A stretch of DNA of 64,000 bases from Pseudomonas fluorescens NCIMB 11764 (GCF_000293885.2 NZ_CP010945.1:1054001-1118000); one strand, 5' to 3'. Positions 17,658-26,330 are shown, counted from the first letter of the stretch. The notes: generated by a model from the letters alone, not told the origin. Program-made: numbers and translations.

Positions 17658-18968
17658 ATGCTGAAAATCCTAGCCAACCGTACCTACCGTCACCTCTTCT
17701 TGGCTCAAGTGATTGCGCTCATTGGGACGGGTCTTGCCACTGTTGCATTAGGCCTATTAGCGTTCGACCTTGCAGGTGCCAATGCGGGCGCTGTGCTCGG
17801 TACGGCGTTGGCGATCAAAATGACGGCCTACATTGGCGTTGCGCCAATCGCAGCCGCTTTTGCAGAGCGTTTACCCCGTCGGGCAATGCTGGTCTCTCTG
17901 GATCTGGTGCGAGCACTGGTCGCACTGGCTCTTCCGTTTGTGACGGAAGTCTGGCAAATCTACGTGCTGATTTTCGTCCTTCAGTCCGCTTCGGCAGCGT
18001 TCACTCCGACGTTCCAGGCGACCATTCCAGACATACTGGTGGATGAAGACGACTACACCCGTGCCTTGTCGCTATCACGTCTGGCCTATGATCTTGAAAG
18101 TGTCGCGAGCCCGATGCTTGCCGCTGCACTGTTGACGGTGATCAGCTTCCATAGCCTGTTCGCCGGCACGGTCATTGGGTTCCTTGCCTCAGCGGCCCTA
18201 GTCGCCACAGTGCTGCTGCCTAAGGCGAAGCAGATACCACGACGCAGCATCTACGAACGAACCACCCGTGGCATGCGCATATTTCTGGCCACACCTCGCT
18301 TGCGAGGGCTGTTGGCTCTCAATCTTACGGTTGCGGCCGCCAGTGCTATGGTCATCGTCAATACGGTGGTGCTGGTGCAGTCGCGCTTCGCTCTGCCGCA
18401 GAGTTCTACGGCATTGGCGCTGGCCGCGTTTGGTGGCGGTTCCATGGTGGCGGCCCTGGTCTTGCCTCGACTGTTGAAAAATATCAAAGACCGAACGGCC
18501 ATGTTGTTTGGTGGAGGAGTATTGCTCGCAGGCTTAGCAGTTGGCATCAACCTAACCACCTATAACTTCCTGCTACCGCTGTGGGTGGTGCTTGGGGTGG
18601 GCTACTCCTTGGCTCAAACCCCGAGCGGTCGACTGTTGCGTCGCTCGGCACATGCCGAAGATCGCCCAGCGTTGTTTGCCGCCCAATTTGCGCTATCCCA
18701 TGCTTGCTGGTTGATTACCTACCCATTGGCGGGATGGTTGGGTGCGAACATCAGCCTCACTGCGTCGTTTGTTGGGCTCGCTGTCGTGGCAGGTAGTGCG
18801 CTGGTGGTCAGCATCGTGATCTGGCGTCCAGCTCATGACCAAGACTCTATCAAGCACACCCATGAGAATCTGCCGGGCGATCACACGCACGTCGACGGCC
18901 AGGAAGGTGCGGATCACGAACATCCATACGTGATCGATGATCAACATCGCCGATGGCCCAACAAATGA
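17658..18968 (+). CDS. NreB/NrsD-like MFS exporter with His-rich tail
   Basis: A 436-aa major-facilitator protein with about 12 hydrophobic helices from residue 12 onward. The C-terminal tail is His/Asp/Glu-rich (HDQDSIKHTHENLPGDHTH, then DHEHPYVIDDQHR), as in NreB/NrsD nickel exporters, where it binds nickel. The ATG at 17658 is preferred over the in-frame TTG at 17646 because it opens the family N-terminus (MLKILANRTYRHLF) and GAG lies 7 nt before. The tract operator 95 bp upstream and the flanking cobalt/nickel genes support nickel export. Confidence 0.82.
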   Translation: MLKILANRTYRHLFLAQVIALIGTGLATVALGLLAFDLAGANAGAVLGTALAIKMTAYIGVAPIAAAFAERLPRRAMLVSLDLVRALVALALPFVTEVWQIYVLIFVLQSASAAFTPTFQATIPDILVDEDDYTRALSLSRLAYDLESVASPMLAAALLTVISFHSLFAGTVIGFLASAALVATVLLPKAKQIPRRSIYERTTRGMRIFLATPRLRGLLALNLTVAAASAMVIVNTVVLVQSRFALPQSSTALALAAFGGGSMVAALVLPRLLKNIKDRTAMLFGGGVLLAGLAVGINLTTYNFLLPLWVVLGVGYSLAQTPSGRLLRRSAHAEDRPALFAAQFALSHACWLITYPLAGWLGANISLTASFVGLAVVAGSALVVSIVIWRPAHDQDSIKHTHENLPGDHTHVDGQEGADHEHPYVIDDQHRRWPNK

Positions 18969-19009
18969 TTGTAAGTTCCTAAGATTTGCTAAGGCTAGTT
19001 GTCGGACAT

Positions 19010-19753
19010 TCAGACTAGGAGCCGTAGGGCTTGCAGAGCGGCAAGGTGCCCCGGATAGAACCAGTAGCCCCATTGCCCAACCGGCCAGATCTTGAAGGAG
19101 AAGGTCTGACGCAGAAGCCAAAGTCCGATCAACGGGGCCGCGAATGCGGTGCTCAAAGCCAGCATTGAATAGATTTCCAAGTCCAACGCCCTGGTTACGA
19201 TGCTACTGCGGGTATTGCTCAACAGGCATAGAGCCGCTGGCAGCAACCAAAGAACGCCGGGGTTCTTTATTGCTACTAAGCCAGCCGCTGGAACAAGTGC
19301 ACCGTAGAAGCCGTACATCAGAGGATCATCCAGCCCGTAGGCAACTGCGGCGGCCATCAACGCCATAGCGCTGCTTAACAGAGTGCGATGTTGCCACCCC
19401 CAGGCAATCACCAGCCCCAATGCCAGGGTAACCAACACATTGAATGATCCCGAGGTGCTGATGTAGCGATAAGGCACTTCTGAAATGGCGGCAAACAACA
19501 GCATCAGCGCAAGGTATCGACCATTCGCCACCGTCAGCAATTCGCCCGGTTTGGAGCGCGCTACGTTGGCCGCAATGGCGACACAGAACAGCGGAAAGGA
19601 AAGTCTCCCCGGAATGAACAGGTTGCTCATTTCCGGCCACACCAATCGTAAGTGGTCGATGACCATTGTGAGCATCGCCAGCCACTTGATCAGATCCAGG
19701 CTACTGCTTCGGCTCTTGAGTGGGGGGAGCGGGGTAGTATGAGCCGTCGTCAT
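19010..19753 (-). CDS. TraX-family membrane protein
   Basis: A 247-aa polytopic membrane protein of the TraX type (named after the F-pilin acetylase). The N-terminal LIKWLAMLTMVIDHLRL is followed by many short hydrophobic helices and a C-terminal FYPGHLAALQAL, the family's conserved end. The ATG at 19753 is chosen over the GTG two codons earlier; its ATGA overlaps the stop of the preceding gene. It is last in the rcnR-rcnA-yqaA-like-traX string. TraX proteins are often carried in nickel/cobalt cassettes without a conjugation system; the role is unknown. Confidence 0.75.
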   Translation of the reverse strand: MTTAHTTPLPPLKSRSSSLDLIKWLAMLTMVIDHLRLVWPEMSNLFIPGRLSFPLFCVAIAANVARSKPGELLTVANGRYLALMLLFAAISEVPYRYISTSGSFNVLVTLALGLVIAWGWQHRTLLSSAMALMAAAVAYGLDDPLMYGFYGALVPAAGLVAIKNPGVLWLLPAALCLLSNTRSSIVTRALDLEIYSMLALSTAFAAPLIGLWLLRQTFSFKIWPVGQWGYWFYPGHLAALQALRLLV

Positions 19754-20187
19754 GCCCACCCCAGTGTGACGGCGGTCAGCACGAGATAACGCACGCCCTT
19801 GGCCAGGGTGACGATCAGAAGGAAACTCCAGAGTGGTTCGCGCAGGACTCCGGCGACTACCGTCAGCGGATCGCCAATGATGGGCACCCAGCTCAGCAAC
19901 AGTGAACAGCGCCCGTAGCGCAGATAGGACTGCTGGGCTTTTTCTAACTTGCTCTCGCTCACTGGGAACCAGCCCTTATGACGGAATCGTTCAACAGAAC
20001 GGCCCAGTACCCAGTTAAGTACAGAGCCAAGAACGTTGCCGAAAGTTGCGACCGCCAAAAGCGTTGAAGCAACGTATTGGTCGGAAAGCAACATCCCGAC
20101 CAACACGGCTTCAGACTGCATGGGCAGTAACGTTGCGGCACCGAATGCCGCCAGGAACAGACCAACGTAGCTGGTGAGTTCAAACAC
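19750..20187 (-). CDS. YqaA/DedA-like membrane protein
   Basis: A 145-aa inner-membrane protein of the YqaA branch of the DedA/SNARE-associated family: an N-terminal re-entrant region (AAFGAATLLPMQSEAVLVGML), then GNVLGSVLNWVLGR, and WVPIIGDPLTVVAGVLREP near the middle, which are conserved family features. GTG start, 12 nt after rcnA. The family is tied to lipid recycling and membrane stress; here it is part of the nickel operon. Confidence 0.78.
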   Translation of the reverse strand: MFELTSYVGLFLAAFGAATLLPMQSEAVLVGMLLSDQYVASTLLAVATFGNVLGSVLNWVLGRSVERFRHKGWFPVSESKLEKAQQSYLRYGRCSLLLSWVPIIGDPLTVVAGVLREPLWSFLLIVTLAKGVRYLVLTAVTLGWA

Positions 20188-20199
20188 TCGGACATCGCC

Positions 20200-21336
20200 T
20201 CATGCGTTCAGGCCGATCCAGCCATGAAAGCCGACGTACAGACCAACACCGATGATCAACACGCTGGACAGGTACGGTGCACGACGCGCAACGGTGCCCA
20301 TCCAAGGCCAGCGATTGGAGGCCTGCTTGGCGCCAATAGCGGCGGCTGCACCGACGGTTACCAATGTGAGCGCCAGACCAATGCTGAAGCACAGGACGAG
20401 CACGCCACCCAAGGCGACTTCTTTGACCTGAAGGCAGAGCAGCAAAACGGTGATGGCCGCAGGGCAAGGAATGAGCCCCCCCGTCAACCCGAACATGATG
20501 ATCTGTCCCGTGGTGACCTCACGGTTGGTAAAGCGCTTGCGGATATCGTTGGCATGGGCGCGCTCATGCGCATCCTGATAGCCATCAATCGACAACTCCA
20601 GGCCTTCCAGTTCGGAATGCGCGTGCCCGTGATCATGCTCTAGGTATTCCAGGTCATAATCATGGGAATGACCGGCATGGCCCAAGCTCAAGCGGGCACT
20701 GAATTCATGCGGTTCAGGGATATCGAGTGCCGACTCCAGGAAGTCTTCGCGCTCGACGAAAGAGAACGATTGAGTGCTGCCGTCCAGACGAGTAGTCATC
20801 AGGCGAACATCTGAGGCTGCCCAGGCGTGTCCGGTCAATGTCTTCAGGCGCCAGTGCGGTGGCACGCCTTCTTCGAAGATCGACAGCTCAACACGGCCAT
20901 GGCCAGTATCAATTCGGTGGGTCTCATCATGATGACCATGGTCATGCTCGTCGTGGTGGTGATCATCACCTTGCTCGAACTTGAACATCTGCTCGCCACG
21001 CCAGGTACGCCACAGCATCCACAGCGCAATCACAATGATCAGGGCAGCAGACGCGAGTTGGAAATACGGCTCCGTGGTTTGAGCGTCCAAGCCTTTGCCC
21101 AGATACATGCCGCCAATGGCGACCAACCACACTACAGCGGTATGCGACAGCGTCGCGGCCAGGCCCAACAATACAGCCTGTTTTACCGAGCCACGAATGG
21201 CCACGATAAAGGCCGCCATCATGGTTTTTGAGTGGCCAGGTTCCAGGCCGTGCAAGGCTCCGAGCAGAATGGCACTCGGAAAGTATAGCCAGGCGTGAGA
21301 GCCACCCTGTTGCAAGAGTTCAGCGAAGTTGGGCAT
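20200..21336 (-). CDS. rcnA: RcnA/NicO-family nickel-cobalt exporter
   Basis: A 378-aa inner-membrane exporter. The first helices carry LGALHGLEPGHSKTMMAAF, the NicO signature. A long cytosolic His/Asp-rich loop (GDDHHHDEHDHGHHDE at about residues 122-137, and HAGHSHDYDLEYLEHDHGHA further on) separates the halves. The second half repeats the signature as FGLTGGLIPCPAAITVLL. Larger than E. coli RcnA (274 aa) because of the extended loop. It starts 7 nt after rcnR. Confidence 0.92.
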   Translation of the reverse strand: MPNFAELLQQGGSHAWLYFPSAILLGALHGLEPGHSKTMMAAFIVAIRGSVKQAVLLGLAATLSHTAVVWLVAIGGMYLGKGLDAQTTEPYFQLASAALIIVIALWMLWRTWRGEQMFKFEQGDDHHHDEHDHGHHDETHRIDTGHGRVELSIFEEGVPPHWRLKTLTGHAWAASDVRLMTTRLDGSTQSFSFVEREDFLESALDIPEPHEFSARLSLGHAGHSHDYDLEYLEHDHGHAHSELEGLELSIDGYQDAHERAHANDIRKRFTNREVTTGQIIMFGLTGGLIPCPAAITVLLLCLQVKEVALGGVLVLCFSIGLALTLVTVGAAAAIGAKQASNRWPWMGTVARRAPYLSSVLIIGVGLYVGFHGWIGLNA

Positions 21337-21343
21337 GTCAGAC

Positions 21344-21643
21344 CTAGAGGTACTTGGTGATTTGTTTGAAAGCTTCTAGCGGTGCACGCTCGCCATTGCC
21401 CAACGCCGAAACAGTGTCTTCCAGGCAGTGATCGATGTGATCCTGAATGAGCGTGCGCTTGGCTTGGCACACCGCTTTTTCAACAGCATGTAACTGCTGA
21501 GCAATGTCCACGCACTCACGACCCTCTTCGATCATCGTGATGATGCCGCGTAAATGGCCGTCCGCCCGCTTGAGCCGCTTGATGATTGCTTCATGACTTT
21601 GGTGGGTATGCGCATGGCTGTGTTCGTGTTCTTGCTCACTCAT
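21344..21643 (-). CDS. rcnR: RcnR, nickel/cobalt-sensing repressor
   Basis: A 99-aa CsoR/RcnR-family repressor. The start at 21643 is used because the extra upstream in-frame sequence runs through the operator and into the divergent gene. It has a His-rich N-terminus (EHEHSHAHTHQSHE). The ligand set of the RcnR type follows: Cys in EEGRECVDIAQQLH, His in that same helix, and DHIDHCLED. Divergent from the 21750 gene, with the palindromic tract operator at 21684 in between, so it likely controls both sides. Confidence 0.88.
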   Translation of the reverse strand: MSEQEHEHSHAHTHQSHEAIIKRLKRADGHLRGIITMIEEGRECVDIAQQLHAVEKAVCQAKRTLIQDHIDHCLEDTVSALGNGERAPLEAFKQITKYL

Positions 21644-21683
21644 GACTTGAGCCTCAGGCCTCAATGAATTACGCTGGCATCCT

Positions 21684-21701
21684 ATCCCCCCTAGGGGGAT
21701 G
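21684..21701. promoter_or_regulatory. RcnR-type operator in the divergent rcnR/hupE region
   Basis: ATCCCCCCTAGGGGGATG, the best of three tract sites: an almost perfect inverted repeat of ATCCCCCTAG-type halves. It lies 41 bp upstream of rcnR and 48 bp upstream of the gene at 21750. The form (runs of G/C flanked by AT) is that of RcnR operators. Confidence 0.7.
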
Positions 21702-21749
21702 CGGTCAAACGCATCAAAGCCCCACAAAACGAGTTGAAACCCGAACACT

Positions 21750-22109
21750 ATGTTCAGCAGAACACTGACAATGACGGTGGTAATCGCACTTGCTCTCGCC
21801 ATGTTTGTGGCTTGGGCAGGGCATACCTATACGTTGTCGGTGACATCGAAACAGCCAGCCTGGGAGATTGCACAAGACGCCCATCACTCCCATGAGCAGC
21901 AGGCAGAGATGTCGCGTGCGAGCTACTCGGATCACTACCACTCACCGTTGACCCCTGACCATCAGCACGAAACACCTCAGCTCACGTCCGCGTTAAGTTT
22001 GGCTGCACAGCCGAAGCTGTCTATACGAGTTGATGCGCGCCGATATTCCGTTCCTCGTCCGCCGATTTTCTTGATCGAGCGTCCACCCCGTCCCCCGTTC
22101 GCATCCTGA
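21750..22109 (+). CDS. His-rich small membrane-anchored protein
   Basis: A 119-aa protein with one N-terminal hydrophobic helix (residues 8-24), then a His-rich stretch (DAHHSHEQQAEMSRASYSDH, then HSPLTPDHQHE), and a proline-rich tail ending FLIERPPRPP. The tail resembles that of the small protein at 1998-2339 (LWRPPRT), a feature of poorly described secreted proteins beside metal exporters. It starts the rightward nickel unit that continues with hupE. Probably a periplasmic nickel/cobalt buffer or sensor; inference only. Confidence 0.6.
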   Translation: MFSRTLTMTVVIALALAMFVAWAGHTYTLSVTSKQPAWEIAQDAHHSHEQQAEMSRASYSDHYHSPLTPDHQHETPQLTSALSLAAQPKLSIRVDARRYSVPRPPIFLIERPPRPPFAS

Positions 22110-22156
22110 CCATGGCCGCTCTGCGGCCTTTGATCCCTGCAACGTAGGATTGATCT

Positions 22157-22894
22157 ATGCATTCGCACTCGATGAGCGGCGTTGTCGCATTCACTGCGCC
22201 ATCGCACCGCCCGCTACTGCTGTTGTTTTTACTTGTCGCTACACTTTTCGTCGGGATGCCCGAGGCGATGGCTCACGCCGTCGCGGAAGGTGACAAGGGC
22301 TTCATCCAAGAAAGTTCCGGCGTCATGTTGCTGCCCTTCATCTACATGGGCGCCAAGCACATGATGACGGGCTACGACCACCTGCTGTTTCTGTTCGGGG
22401 TGATCTTCTTCCTCTATCGCCTGAAAGACGTGGGGCTCTACGTCACGCTGTTCGCTGTAGGGCACTCGGTCACGCTGCTGCTTGGCGTACTTACAGAGGT
22501 CAGCATCAGCTCGTACATCATCGACGCCATCATCGGCTTCTCGGTGGTGTACAAGGCGCTTGATAACCTGGATGCATTCCAGCGCTGGTTCGGTTTCCAA
22601 CCCAACACCAAGGTGGCCACGCTGATCTTCGGCCTGCTCCATGGATTCGGGCTGGCCACTAAGATCCAGGAGTACGAAATCTCGCCTGATGGCCTGATTC
22701 CGAACTTGATCGCCTTCAACGTCGGCGTCGAGATCGGCCAATTGCTGGCCCTTAGCGCGATTCTCATTTTGATGGGGTATTGGCGGCGCACCGGCAGTTT
22801 CTGGCGTCACGCCTATACCGCCAACGTTGCCATGATGAGTGCCGGTTTCCTGCTGATGGGTTACCAGATCACCGGCCTGTTTGTCTCCGCGTAA
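22157..22894 (+). CDS. hupE: HupE/UreJ-family nickel-cobalt transport protein
   Basis: A 245-aa membrane protein of the HupE/UreJ-2 type. After an N-terminal signal-like helix (ending AMAHAVAEG), it shows the family's GYDHLLFLFGVIFF with the His-Asp pair, FAVGHSVTLLLG, and GLLHGFGLATKI in successive helices. It could be a nickel/cobalt permease for uptake or outward flow; in an efflux cassette, detoxification is more likely. 47 bp after the His-rich gene and 12 bp before the next. Confidence 0.8.
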   Translation: MHSHSMSGVVAFTAPSHRPLLLLFLLVATLFVGMPEAMAHAVAEGDKGFIQESSGVMLLPFIYMGAKHMMTGYDHLLFLFGVIFFLYRLKDVGLYVTLFAVGHSVTLLLGVLTEVSISSYIIDAIIGFSVVYKALDNLDAFQRWFGFQPNTKVATLIFGLLHGFGLATKIQEYEISPDGLIPNLIAFNVGVEIGQLLALSAILILMGYWRRTGSFWRHAYTANVAMMSAGFLLMGYQITGLFVSA

Positions 22895-22906
22895 GGAATT
22901 CTGACC

Positions 22907-23548
22907 ATGTTCAATACTCCGCTTCCCACTGTTAATGAATTGCCCAGCACTCGCAAACTGCTACGTTCGACTGTTCTTGCAATATTGGTTGCTGCGGGAC
23001 TTCTGGTAACAGTCGTAATGCCCTCGGAATACGCCATTGATCCGACAGGTGTAGGCCGAACACTGGGCCTTACCCAGATGGGCGAATTGAAGATCATCCT
23101 TGCCCAAGAGGCTTTAGCGGACGCAGATCCGCCGCAAGCATCGGCTCCGGAGCCGGCTCCGCAAATTGCAGCAGTTAAACCCGAAGTGCAATCTGCGGTT
23201 CAACCTGTGGCGAAGTCCAATCTAGCCCTGAAAAAAGATCAACTAACCATCACGCTGAAGCCTGGTGAAGGGAAAGAAATCAAGCTGGAAGTGCTGAAAA
23301 ACAGAACCGTCAACTATGAATGGACAACGGTTGGTGGGCCTGTGAACTACGACACCCATGGCGAGCCCTACAACGGTGAAAAGGGTTACTTCCACAGCTA
23401 CAACAAGGGCAAGCAGGTCAAAAGTGATAAAGGTGAATTCATCGCTATTTTTGACGGCACCCATGGTTGGTTTTGGCGTAATCGCAGCAACAGCGACGTG
23501 ACCATCTCACTGAGAACGGCCGGCGATTACTTGAGCATCAAACAGTAA
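22907..23548 (+). CDS. Membrane-anchored periplasmic protein of the HupE cassette
   Basis: A 213-aa protein with one membrane anchor (about residues 21-40), then LTQMGELKIILAQE, a proline/alanine linker (SAPEPAPQIA), and a compact C-terminal domain from about residue 103 (KKDQLTITLKPGEGKEIKLE) to the end. That domain holds the aromatic/His run EKGYFHSYNKGK and HGWFWRN. Such proteins are called 'transmembrane anchor protein' in Pseudomonas and travel with hupE-like genes. No known catalytic motif. Possibly a cupin or beta-sandwich metal-related domain; unknown. Confidence 0.65.
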   Translation: MFNTPLPTVNELPSTRKLLRSTVLAILVAAGLLVTVVMPSEYAIDPTGVGRTLGLTQMGELKIILAQEALADADPPQASAPEPAPQIAAVKPEVQSAVQPVAKSNLALKKDQLTITLKPGEGKEIKLEVLKNRTVNYEWTTVGGPVNYDTHGEPYNGEKGYFHSYNKGKQVKSDKGEFIAIFDGTHGWFWRNRSNSDVTISLRTAGDYLSIKQ

Positions 23549-23641
23549 TCCGAAGCCGCGATGGCTGTTCTATTGCCGAAAATGCAGCGCTCAGCCTAGA
23601 TAAAGACCATTTATCTCATCCATTTTTTGAAAAGTCATTCC

Positions 23642-23770
23642 ATGAAAACCCCAGCAACGCTGATTCGTTCGATGCTCCTGATCTGCTTTCTTGGCCTGAT
23701 GACCGCATGCGGTGGCGGTGAGAAAGGAACAACATCCGAGAGCGCTGAGCACGGACACTCACACGAGTAA
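23642..23770 (+). CDS. Tiny lipoprotein with His-rich tail
   Basis: A 42-aa reading frame. A hydrophobic signal (LIRSMLLICFLGLMTAC) ends in a lipobox with Cys at residue 23, and the mature peptide of 20 residues ends HGHSHE. It would be an outer-membrane or periplasmic-face lipopeptide able to bind nickel. It is the last gene before the strong terminator at 23784, 93 bp after the anchor protein. Signal, lipobox, His tail and position make it credible despite its size. Confidence 0.65.
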   Translation: MKTPATLIRSMLLICFLGLMTACGGGEKGTTSESAEHGHSHE

Positions 23771-23783
23771 CACCCTGAATAAA

Positions 23784-23812
23784 ACAAGGCCGCATTTGCG
23801 GCCTTGTTTGTT
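23784..23812 (+). terminator. Rho-independent terminator of the hupE unit
   Basis: An 11-bp perfect stem (ACAAGGCCGCA / TGCGGCCTTGT) with a 2-nt loop, followed by a T-rich run. It closes the rightward nickel unit and may also act on the other strand because A residues precede it. Confidence 0.85.
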
Positions 23813-23813
23813 T

Positions 23814-24219
23814 CTATATCGCAACCTGCGTACCCAGTTCGATCAGTCGGTTCAGCGGCAAATTAAAGTATTTGAGGTTGCTGTTGACGTTCTTCAGTAA
23901 AAAAGTGAACAAGCTTTCTCGCCAACGAGCCATCCCCATACGCTTGATCGGGATAACCGTCACGCGGCTAAAGAAGTAGGTGGAATGCATCGTGCAGAAA
24001 TCCAGCTCTTTCATGTGTCAGAGACTCAAGGCTGCGGCTACGTCACGCTCCTCGATAAAGCCAAAGTGCAGGCTAACCCGGCAAATCCTTTACCTTAAGC
24101 CTAGACCTCAAACCGCCGATCATCTGGCACGCGCGGCCGTCCTCAGACGCCACAGTTAGCAACACCACCTGCTCGTGCAGAACCTGTTTCTGCAATTGAT
24201 TGTGCGAGAGCCCATGAGG
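23814..24219 (-). pseudogene. kup: C-terminal remnant of kup potassium transporter
   Basis: Three pieces of one Kup C-terminus read in order on the minus strand. [19 protein letters not shown] is followed by a frameshift at about 24085. In another frame comes [20 protein letters not shown], broken by a TGA stop. Then comes [19 protein letters not shown] ... [14 protein letters not shown] ... ELGTQVAI, ending like true Kup proteins. The large membrane part is missing. It is a dead fragment left by recombination at the border between the nickel block and the porin block. Confidence 0.75.
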
Positions 24220-24273
24220 GGCAGCATCAGATCTGGAATAATGGCCGGAACATACCAACAGTTATATCAATAC

Positions 24274-24300
24274 ACAAAAAAAGGCGCCACTCGGGCGCCT
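24274..24300 (-). terminator. Terminator downstream of the first OprD-like gene
   Basis: On the minus strand AGGCGCCCGAGTGGCGCCT is followed by seven T residues. It lies 83 bp after the porin stop codon. Confidence 0.8.
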
Positions 24301-24382
24301 AAGCCGTCTCCAAAACCAAAGGAGAAACAAAGAGACGGGGGTGTATCTGGTAATGGGGCCTAATGCCGATGGCTAGCGCCCG

Positions 24383-25708
24383 TTAAAGGAGTTGCAGCGG
24401 GTATTCGACAATCAGTCGGACCTCGTCCAAATCAGATTCGAAATCCGTGGCTCGTGTCGTTGCCTGGCGAACACGTAGAGACATGTCCTTCAGAGAACCT
24501 GACTGGATGACGTACTTAGCCTCGATGTCTCGTTCCCAACGCTTTTGATCCTGCAGTGGGGCGCCATCCGCTCCACGACGCATGTACACGCTGTTCGCGT
24601 TGGAATAGTCCGCATCCCAACCCTTAGCGTAGCGGGTCATGAAGCTGAGACCGGGGATGCCGAAAGCCTGCATATCTAGATCGTAGCGCAGCTGCAAGGA
24701 TTCCTCTTTCGGTGAGTTGAAATCGCTGTACTGAATAGAGTTATCCAAGAAAATTGAGTCGGATTGGCGAAGGTAGTCAAAGTCGTCGTTACCATTATTG
24801 CGCTGGTACCCAACGGTCACGGTGTGCGCTCCGAATTTGACCCCGGTCTTGCCGCTCCAGATGTTGTTATCGAAGCTTCCCAGAAGTTTTTTACCCTCAT
24901 CAACCGCTCGGTAGTAATTAAAGCCACCGATTAGCGATACGCTGTCTGAGAGCGGATAGCTCAATGTGGTGCCTGCGTAATACTGGTTCCACACATCCTT
25001 GAATTGGCTGGTGTAAAGACTCACACCTACGTGCTCATTGACTGTGTAATCGCCCCCTAGATAAGCGATCCACGGAGCATCTACCGCACCAGCGTAGAAA
25101 GTCGAAAAGCCGTCACGCATGCCACTGGAATTGGGTTGGCTCATCGCATGCAGTCGACCACCCTGAAGGGTCAGGTCTTTGATGCTGGTATTGGTAAACG
25201 TTGCACCACGAAAACTCTCAGGGAGGAGTCGAGAATCGCCATAGGCCACGACAGGCGTCGATGGAAATACGTCCCCTACCTTGACGACTGTATCCAGGAA
25301 ACGCACTTTTGCGGCCCCGCCTACTTTTGAGTAGGAGTCTTCAGGTTGGCCTTTGCTATTGTGCGGCAAGACATCGACTGAGCTACGAGCTCCCGAGCGA
25401 CCATCACCTGAATCGAGCTTGAGGCCTTCCATTGCAAACGCGTCAATGCCGAAGCCTACGGTACCTTGAGTAAAGCCTGATTCGAACCGGCCAATGATGC
25501 CATGAGCCCATTCGGCTGAGTACCCATTTCCCGTGGGGCTTGACTGGCCCTTTCGATAATCACGATTGAGATAGAGATTCCGATTGAGAATACTAAAGGT
25601 GCTCCCCTCAATGAATCCTTCAGGTCTTTGCTCAACAGCCACTGCAACTTGCGCCATGCTCATGCTAAGGGCAATGAGAGAAAGACCATAAATGCTTTTA
25701 TTGTTCAT
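24383..25708 (-). CDS. OprD-family outer-membrane porin (copy 1)
   Basis: A 441-aa porin. Signal peptide to about residue 24 (VAVAVEQRPEG); then the OprD-type opening EGFIEGSTFSILNRNLYLNRDYR and beta-strand-rich sequence to the C-terminus (VRLIVEYPLQLL). OprD porins admit basic amino acids, small acids or carbapenems, depending on the subgroup; the substrate cannot be read here. A close paralogue of the same length lies at 51766-53091. Both stand next to metal genes and Czc-type boxes. In P. aeruginosa CzcR represses oprD, so metal-linked regulation is plausible. Confidence 0.9.
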   Translation of the reverse strand: MNNKSIYGLSLIALSMSMAQVAVAVEQRPEGFIEGSTFSILNRNLYLNRDYRKGQSSPTGNGYSAEWAHGIIGRFESGFTQGTVGFGIDAFAMEGLKLDSGDGRSGARSSVDVLPHNSKGQPEDSYSKVGGAAKVRFLDTVVKVGDVFPSTPVVAYGDSRLLPESFRGATFTNTSIKDLTLQGGRLHAMSQPNSSGMRDGFSTFYAGAVDAPWIAYLGGDYTVNEHVGVSLYTSQFKDVWNQYYAGTTLSYPLSDSVSLIGGFNYYRAVDEGKKLLGSFDNNIWSGKTGVKFGAHTVTVGYQRNNGNDDFDYLRQSDSIFLDNSIQYSDFNSPKEESLQLRYDLDMQAFGIPGLSFMTRYAKGWDADYSNANSVYMRRGADGAPLQDQKRWERDIEAKYVIQSGSLKDMSLRVRQATTRATDFESDLDEVRLIVEYPLQLL

Positions 25709-25924
25709 TTAACACTCCAGGCTTTAGCTTGGCAGAGTTTCTTTATGAAATTTTTTATAGTTATAAAAAGCCACCAGCACGTGAGGATTTCTCCTACGTG
25801 CCGGCAGACATAATTTCATACAATAGATAACTCCAGCGTGACCTGAAAATTACTTCTATGTCAGCGAACAGTAAGCAGGCTCAAAACATACCGAACAACT
25901 TGGCGCAGTTATGGCCAACGCTAA

Positions 25925-26257
25925 CTAGCTTCCGTGAGGGCAGTTAGTACCCATAACCTTGTATTCCAGGGTGTTAAGCTTGCCCGCCGAATCTTCATAG
26001 GTCATGCGCGAAGGGGCTACGCCACAGCTTTTATTGGCTTGAGTGGTACTGATTACCTTCTGGACATCGAGGTTCATTCCATATTCATAATGGACGACTT
26101 CAGGTGTCGTCTTTCCGTTTTCTAAGGCGTACTGCTCCATCGCCTTCTGGTTCTCTTGCATCATTCGACCATAAACACGGTCACCACCTCCTTCAGCCAT
26201 GGCCAAAGAAGACATCGTCAAGATGGAAACGGCAAAAAAAACTTTTAGTGATTTCAT
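25925..26257 (-). CDS. DUF2790 small secreted protein
   Basis: A 110-aa exported protein. Signal peptide ends AMAEGG. The PtrA-like N-terminal motif AEGGGDRVYGRMMQENQK is followed by the DUF2790 domain: HYEYGMNLDVQKVIST, two Cys about 40 residues apart (KSCGVAP ... GTNCPHGS), and MTYEDSAGKLNTLEYKVMG between them. Possibly a disulfide-bonded periplasmic domain. A box like those before czc genes (26331-26346) lies 74 bp upstream. It is closely related to the protein at 47826 and the broken one at 36130. Function unknown. Confidence 0.78.
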   Translation of the reverse strand: MKSLKVFFAVSILTMSSLAMAEGGGDRVYGRMMQENQKAMEQYALENGKTTPEVVHYEYGMNLDVQKVISTTQANKSCGVAPSRMTYEDSAGKLNTLEYKVMGTNCPHGS

Positions 26258-26330
26258 GATTTTCTCCTAGTGTTCACTTACTTCTGACTAGAGGATAACC
26301 AGTGATGCCTTTCAGAAAGCTGCCGCGAAT

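Noticed and set aside
21644..21802. N-terminal extension of RcnR
   Set aside because: It would run through the operator and under the divergent gene; the internal ATG at 21643 gives the normal family length.
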